Assembly: GCA_016235185.1 (NCBI GenBank)
Contig: JACRLT010000005.1
Coordinates: forward strand, 1 to 64,000
DNA: 64,000 bases
Source of the DNA: Candidatus Omnitrophota bacterium
Lineage (GTDB): Bacteria > Omnitrophota > Gorgyraeia > Velamenicoccales > Velamenicoccaceae
Direction: 5' to 3'
In this document: positions 59,876 through 64,000 of the stretch, piece after piece
Layout: every line of letters starts with the position of its first letter
How positions within the stretch are numbered: position 1 is the stretch's first letter
Position numbers and translations under genes: made by a program
Notes under the pieces: generated by a model
Seen by the model: the letters and a program-made list of their open reading frames with translations, nothing else
The model's database searches: none
What the model was told of the DNA's origin: nothing

Positions 59876-61669
59876 TCACAATCCCATAAAATATGTTTTC
59901 ATTTTCTGCGCCATGAGCTTGCGCCGCTCCGCTAAAAACTGCGGATAATCATCAATTGTCATTTCTTTAATCCCATCGGGAATACAATTCATTTTTAAAT
60001 TCTCCTTCAGTTTATCAGGATCGCAAATGTTGCCGTATTTCTTGCGCCCTCCCCGGCACTGATCGAGGATCTGCCCGAAGTATACTTTCGGCTCTTTATT
60101 GCCAATGGATATATTTATCTCGCTCTGCGCGACAACATAGTTCGCAATTTGATTATATTGGCCGCGGCTAAGCCCGTTCTTCTTTAAAAAATCCCGCGGG
60201 AAGATATGATGCACATCAGATTTTACTTCCACAAGCTCTCGTATGCTGATATCGCTGGATAGAAAGCCGCGATCCCCAAGCTTATTCTGAGCGGCCAGAA
60301 ATACACAGAAATACGGACTCGACGCGACTGACGTGTCCATTTCCTGCGGCAATAAAGCATCCCAAAATGCGTCGGAGAGCTCACCTTTTATAACGGATTC
60401 ACTAAATACCTTTATCCCTTGCGCGTTGATTTGACGAATGTCATAGTCAAAGGCTGATTCCGGAGAACTAGAATATCGCCCCGTGAGAACTGATAACACA
60501 AACCATCGGCGCACATAGAGTTCAATATCTGCATCCGGAATGCTCTGCGCTCTTAAAGTAAGATACAAAATGTAAGCGAAATTAAGCGCGTTTTGAGAGC
60601 CAATCATAGAAGAATCAATAAATCCTGCTGAACGAATAATCATAATAAACCGCTTAAAATGCGTTTCATTCATGAACCTGATAATACTCTGCCTTAAACG
60701 ATTAAAACTGTCCTCTACAATTACCTCCTCATATTGCTTTGTTTCAAAATTACGCCCTGAGAGCAAAGCAACCAAATCCTGTAATTTCCCGCGCTTAAAC
60801 TCTGAAGTAAACGCGACCCTTAACATATCGATATACGATGGGTCATAAAGATCATCATTCTCTTTTTTAAGCCAACTCATCAGCGGCAAAAATTCGCTCC
60901 TTGCAAATGACTCGTCCTCTTTAGCAATATTGTAAAAATCAGGCGCAACCGACATATGGCAAAAATAATCGATGGCTTTACGAAGCATATTCCCGCCATA
61001 TGTTTCATTAACGGCGATCTTGGACATGGCAAAGTCGGCTTGATTAAGCGGCACACCTTCTGAGTTAACGCGGATGAATATTACAGTAACCGTTTCGATA
61101 TCAAGATCCGGCGCAAGTTCAACAAGCCCGATTTGATTACTTGTGATGCCTCTCAATAGCTCAATACTGCGAAACACATCGTCCTTATTTGTTCCCGGGT
61201 TTCGCCCACAATACTCATTTACCAGATCAAAGAGACTTGTGTGCGGATCAAAAACAACTGCGATATCCGAAATCCATGTTACATCCTTGACAATGGCAGG
61301 GTTGGATACTTCAAATTTCCTCTCACCCGGATGAAATGCGATACGGATACGAACCCGCTGATAATCTTTATTGATTACCTCATGCCCAAGCAATGAAGCC
61401 ATAAGAGCGGTGATCCTTTGTTGTCCATCGATAAGAATGCGCCTGCCGGATGATGACTTCCCATCCTTGAGCTTTACATCAGGATTCCGCCATGCGATCA
61501 GATACCCGACAGGAAATCCTTCAAACAAAGAATCAAGCAAGTTGCGAACTTTGGTAGCATCCCAAACAAACGGCCGCTGGATTTCAGGGATAGCGATCTC
61601 GCCGGATTTAATCCAAGTAATCAGTGTTTCAATCGGCGGTTGAGTAACAGTATATCTTTGCGTAGGCAT
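59876..61669 (-). CDS. DUF262-DUF1524 protein, GmrSD-like nuclease
   Basis: 597 residues. N-terminal DUF262: [36 protein letters not shown] (DGQQR). C-terminal DUF1524 HNH-like domain: [20 protein letters not shown] (H-H-I-F-P). The single-chain GmrSD type cuts modified (glucosylated hydroxymethyl-cytosine) phage DNA. Inserted between hsdM and hsdS in the same operon (3-bp and 4-bp gaps), so the defences should be co-expressed. Confidence 0.9.
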   Translation of the reverse strand: MPTQRYTVTQPPIETLITWIKSGEIAIPEIQRPFVWDATKVRNLLDSLFEGFPVGYLIAWRNPDVKLKDGKSSSGRRILIDGQQRITALMASLLGHEVINKDYQRVRIRIAFHPGERKFEVSNPAIVKDVTWISDIAVVFDPHTSLFDLVNEYCGRNPGTNKDDVFRSIELLRGITSNQIGLVELAPDLDIETVTVIFIRVNSEGVPLNQADFAMSKIAVNETYGGNMLRKAIDYFCHMSVAPDFYNIAKEDESFARSEFLPLMSWLKKENDDLYDPSYIDMLRVAFTSEFKRGKLQDLVALLSGRNFETKQYEEVIVEDSFNRLRQSIIRFMNETHFKRFIMIIRSAGFIDSSMIGSQNALNFAYILYLTLRAQSIPDADIELYVRRWFVLSVLTGRYSSSPESAFDYDIRQINAQGIKVFSESVIKGELSDAFWDALLPQEMDTSVASSPYFCVFLAAQNKLGDRGFLSSDISIRELVEVKSDVHHIFPRDFLKKNGLSRGQYNQIANYVVAQSEINISIGNKEPKVYFGQILDQCRGGRKKYGNICDPDKLKENLKMNCIPDGIKEMTIDDYPQFLAERRKLMAQKMKTYFMGL

Positions 61670-61671
61670 AA

Positions 61672-63807
61672 TTAATTCCCCCCTGATATATCAAGAATCG
61701 AACGAAGCAACCCATCAGATTCCTTCTCAATCTTTTCTATGTCGACCCGTATTTCTTCCAGCGAGCGCAACTGTTGCGGTTTATAAAAATACCGAGTGAA
61801 CGATACCTCGTATCCTATTTTGGTGGATTTGGTGTCAATCCACGCGTCCGGAACATACGGTAATACCTCCCGTCGGAAGAATGCCTCTACGCCACCATCC
61901 TCAAGAAGCGGCACCTGCTCTGTATCACGAAGATCTGTGTCAGGCTCGTATTCCACCACATGTTTTTTCCCGTCAAGCGTTACCACAAACAATCCTTCAA
62001 TAGGATTCGCCTCGGCTTGACCATGCTTATGTATTTTCTTAATAACGGGCTTTGCATTCTCGTCTTTTTTCGCCAATTCCGATTCCAGAAACTTTTGCCT
62101 CTTTGTGGTCATTTTTACGTTATGCTCGCTGGCATCATTATCAACAGCTTCCATAAAAATATTAAAATCCATATGGGGCCCTGCGCCGAGCGACTTGGAA
62201 ATCCGCTGAACCAGTTTTGCCAAAAGTTCCTCATCCGCTTCTTTGCATAGCTGAGCAAATCGATTAACATTCGCGGACGATAAATCAACACTAAACCGAA
62301 GCGGACGTTCAACCAAAACCTTCCAATAGCCAAGCGCCTCGTTTGAGAATATTTTGGATTCTGCTGTTTCTTTAAAGGAAAGGAAGAGATCGCATATTTT
62401 CTTTATATCCTCTTCAGACAATTCGCAATTCTTCTTGCCGAGATTCTTACGCAGAGGTTTAAACCATGCCGACGCATCGATGAGCTGAACTTTGCCTTTA
62501 CGTTTTGCGGATTTGCGATTTGTAAGTACCCAGATATAGGTCGCGATACCCGTATTGTAAAAAATATTCAATGGGAGCGCGATAATTGCTTCCAGCCAGT
62601 CGTTCTCAATAATCCACCTGCGGATGTTACTCTCACCCTGCCCCGCATCTCCCGTAAAAAGAGCCGAGCCGTTATGAACCTCAGCAATCCGGCTTCCAAG
62701 CTTTGTGTCATGCTTCATTTTGCATAGTTTATTTGCCAAAAACATAAGCTGACCATCACTTGACCGAGTAAGAAGACTGAACTCCGGATCTCCGGCATAT
62801 TCAATAATAAAACGAGGATCTTTAATATCCGCTTTCCCGCCCATACGATCCAAATCTGTTTTCCAGCTCTTGCCGTATGGAGGATTGGATAACATGAAAT
62901 CAAATTCTCTGGTCGGAAATCCGTCTTGCGACAGCGTAGAGCCCCATTTGAAGTTTTCTGCCTCATCACCTTCACCTTTAATCAAAAGGTCTGCCTTGGT
63001 GATAGCATAAGTTTCAGGATTAATCTCCTGCCCGAAAAGATGGATAGACACCTCTTTCTTTTGTTTCTTGGCAAGCTCAACCAAAGATTCTTCTGCAACG
63101 GATAACATGCCACCAGTCCCGCATGCACCGTCATAGACTAAATACGTTCCAGATTCAATTTTATCGGCAATCGGAAGAAATATTAATTTTGCCATAAGCT
63201 TTACAACATCCCGCGGGGTAAAATGTTCTCCGGCTTCCTCGTTATTCTCCTCATTGAAACGACGAATAAGCTCTTCGAAGATTGTCCCCATAGTATGATT
63301 ATCAAGCGCCGGGAGCCTCACGCTACCATCTTGATTGAAAACCGGATTCGGGCTAAGGTTAATGGAATTTTCCAAAAACTTTTCAATCATATACCCTAAG
63401 ATGTCCGCTTCAACCATTGTCGCTACTTGGTTGCGAAATTTAAACTTTTCAAGGATCTCTTGAACATTGGGAGAAAAACCATCTAAATAAGTCTCAAAAT
63501 CTGACTTAAGTTGTTGTTTAGCGCGGGCTTTTAAATCGTGGAGCGTAAATGGCGAGGTGTTGTAAAACGCTTGCCCGGCGGCACTCCGAAGCGCGGCATC
63601 CTGATTTGTTATTTTCCTCTTATCAAGACTCTCTTTCATCTTTATAACAGCCTGCTTGGTTGGCTCCAGAACTGCGTCGAGCCTGCGTATAACCGTCATA
63701 GGCAATATGACATCGCGGTATTTACCGCGGACATAAACATCGCGAAGAATGTCATCTGCAATACCCCAGATGAAATTCGCTATCCAATTAAGATCACCAT
63801 TCGCCAT
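61672..63807 (-). CDS. hsdM: Type I restriction modification subunit (N6-adenine methyltransferase)
   Basis: 711 residues, longer than the usual 500. N-terminal HsdM helical domain; motif [16 protein letters not shown] (about 225); motif [15 protein letters not shown] (about 305). A C-terminal extension after residue 530 includes a basic segment and an I-x-K-coiled region ending [20 protein letters not shown] that would contact HsdS. Start ATG 63807 has TTAGGAG. Opens the defence operon. Confidence 0.96.
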   Translation of the reverse strand: MANGDLNWIANFIWGIADDILRDVYVRGKYRDVILPMTVIRRLDAVLEPTKQAVIKMKESLDKRKITNQDAALRSAAGQAFYNTSPFTLHDLKARAKQQLKSDFETYLDGFSPNVQEILEKFKFRNQVATMVEADILGYMIEKFLENSINLSPNPVFNQDGSVRLPALDNHTMGTIFEELIRRFNEENNEEAGEHFTPRDVVKLMAKLIFLPIADKIESGTYLVYDGACGTGGMLSVAEESLVELAKKQKKEVSIHLFGQEINPETYAITKADLLIKGEGDEAENFKWGSTLSQDGFPTREFDFMLSNPPYGKSWKTDLDRMGGKADIKDPRFIIEYAGDPEFSLLTRSSDGQLMFLANKLCKMKHDTKLGSRIAEVHNGSALFTGDAGQGESNIRRWIIENDWLEAIIALPLNIFYNTGIATYIWVLTNRKSAKRKGKVQLIDASAWFKPLRKNLGKKNCELSEEDIKKICDLFLSFKETAESKIFSNEALGYWKVLVERPLRFSVDLSSANVNRFAQLCKEADEELLAKLVQRISKSLGAGPHMDFNIFMEAVDNDASEHNVKMTTKRQKFLESELAKKDENAKPVIKKIHKHGQAEANPIEGLFVVTLDGKKHVVEYEPDTDLRDTEQVPLLEDGGVEAFFRREVLPYVPDAWIDTKSTKIGYEVSFTRYFYKPQQLRSLEEIRVDIEKIEKESDGLLRSILDISGGN

Positions 63808-63847
63808 AATTTTCTCCTAAGCCTAAATTGCTAAAATAAATTACATG

Positions 63848-64000
63848 CTAATATTTTTTATTTTTCTTAACGCCCCACGCTTCTATTTCACTCTTGCGAA
63901 AACGCCATTGGCCGCCAAATTTAAAAGCCGGGATTTTTCCTTCCCGGCTTAAACGTCTGATCGTATAGGGGTGTAACTTCAGTGCCCGCGCGACTTCATC
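63848..64000 (-). CDS. Excisionase-type HTH protein (partial, right edge)
   Basis: The last 50 residues of a protein entering from the right: DEVARALKLHPYTIRRLSRE then GKIPAFKFGGQWRFRKSEIE, AW. This is the MerR-like HTH_17/excisionase DNA-binding domain. TAG at 63850-63848. It ends 40 bp before hsdM and might regulate it or belong to a mobile element. Confidence 0.85.
   Translation of the reverse strand, partial: DEVARALKLHPYTIRRLSREGKIPAFKFGGQWRFRKSEIEAWGVKKNKKY

Overview
The window looks like a chromosomal segment from an uncultivated Gram-negative bacterium. A secretin, a type II secretion (T2SS) assembly operon, lipoprotein signals and F-type ATPase genes point to a diderm. The mix of T2SS/type IV pilus genes, many two-component proteins, small GIY-YIG and four-helix-bundle genes, and intergenic short-period repeats resembles Candidatus Omnitrophota or related PVC-group genomes. 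That placement is an inference; no rRNA gene is present to test it.

Layout. 0-1.7 kb: an RHH/RelE toxin-antitoxin pair and a DUF4258/zinc-finger pair, each bracketed by its own direct repeats. 1.75-4.9 kb (minus): a complete diversity-generating retroelement (DGR) made of a secreted lectin-fold target with a variable repeat, a template repeat, avd and a reverse transcriptase. All 17 differences between template and variable repeat fall on template adenines. 5-8.1 kb (minus): a minimal nucleotidyltransferase pair, a secreted Ig-like protein and an AbiE-type toxin-antitoxin pair in reversed order. 8.1-28.7 kb (minus): one long co-directional run, read from 28.66 kb downward: REC-GGDEF, an F-ATPase set (epsilon, c, fused b-delta, alpha, gamma, beta; no a subunit), T2SS genes (E, F, L, M, G, I, J, K, ExeA, C, D, a TPR protein) and a NarL-type kinase/regulator pair.

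28.7-32 kb is a scrambled region: a tRNA-Glu gene with broken copies carrying about 60-bp twin-hairpin elements in their loops, a GIY-YIG gene nested between tRNA-Glu sequences, a Bro-N gene, a decayed ATP-binding gene and many palindromes. 32-42.6 kb is a signalling block: FIST sensor, frameshifted GAF kinase, tandem receivers and REC-GGDEF on plus; PhnD-like lipoprotein, large hybrid-sensing kinase and a receiver on minus; a further kinase/receiver pair; tRNA-Leu. 42.6-46.3 kb holds small envelope and redox proteins (DRRED heptapeptide-repeat protein, rubrerythrin, desulforedoxin-like protein), a toxin-antitoxin pair and GIY-YIG genes. 46.3-52 kb holds HTH paralogues, damaged AlbA_2/RecG-like genes and a CDF cation exporter. 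52-64 kb (minus) is a defence island: HsdM, a DUF262/DUF1524 GmrSD-like protein, HsdS, HsdR, a DNA amino-methyltransferase, a SIR2-like protein, a second DUF262 protein, with an excisionase-type HTH protein running off the right edge.

Running through the first half is a set of short-period (mostly 7-bp) degenerate arrays that fill gene junctions, each junction with its own word. One such array encodes the hydrophobic core of the DGR target's signal peptide. The DGR, the tRNA-Glu/twin-hairpin cluster and these arrays are the most unusual content.
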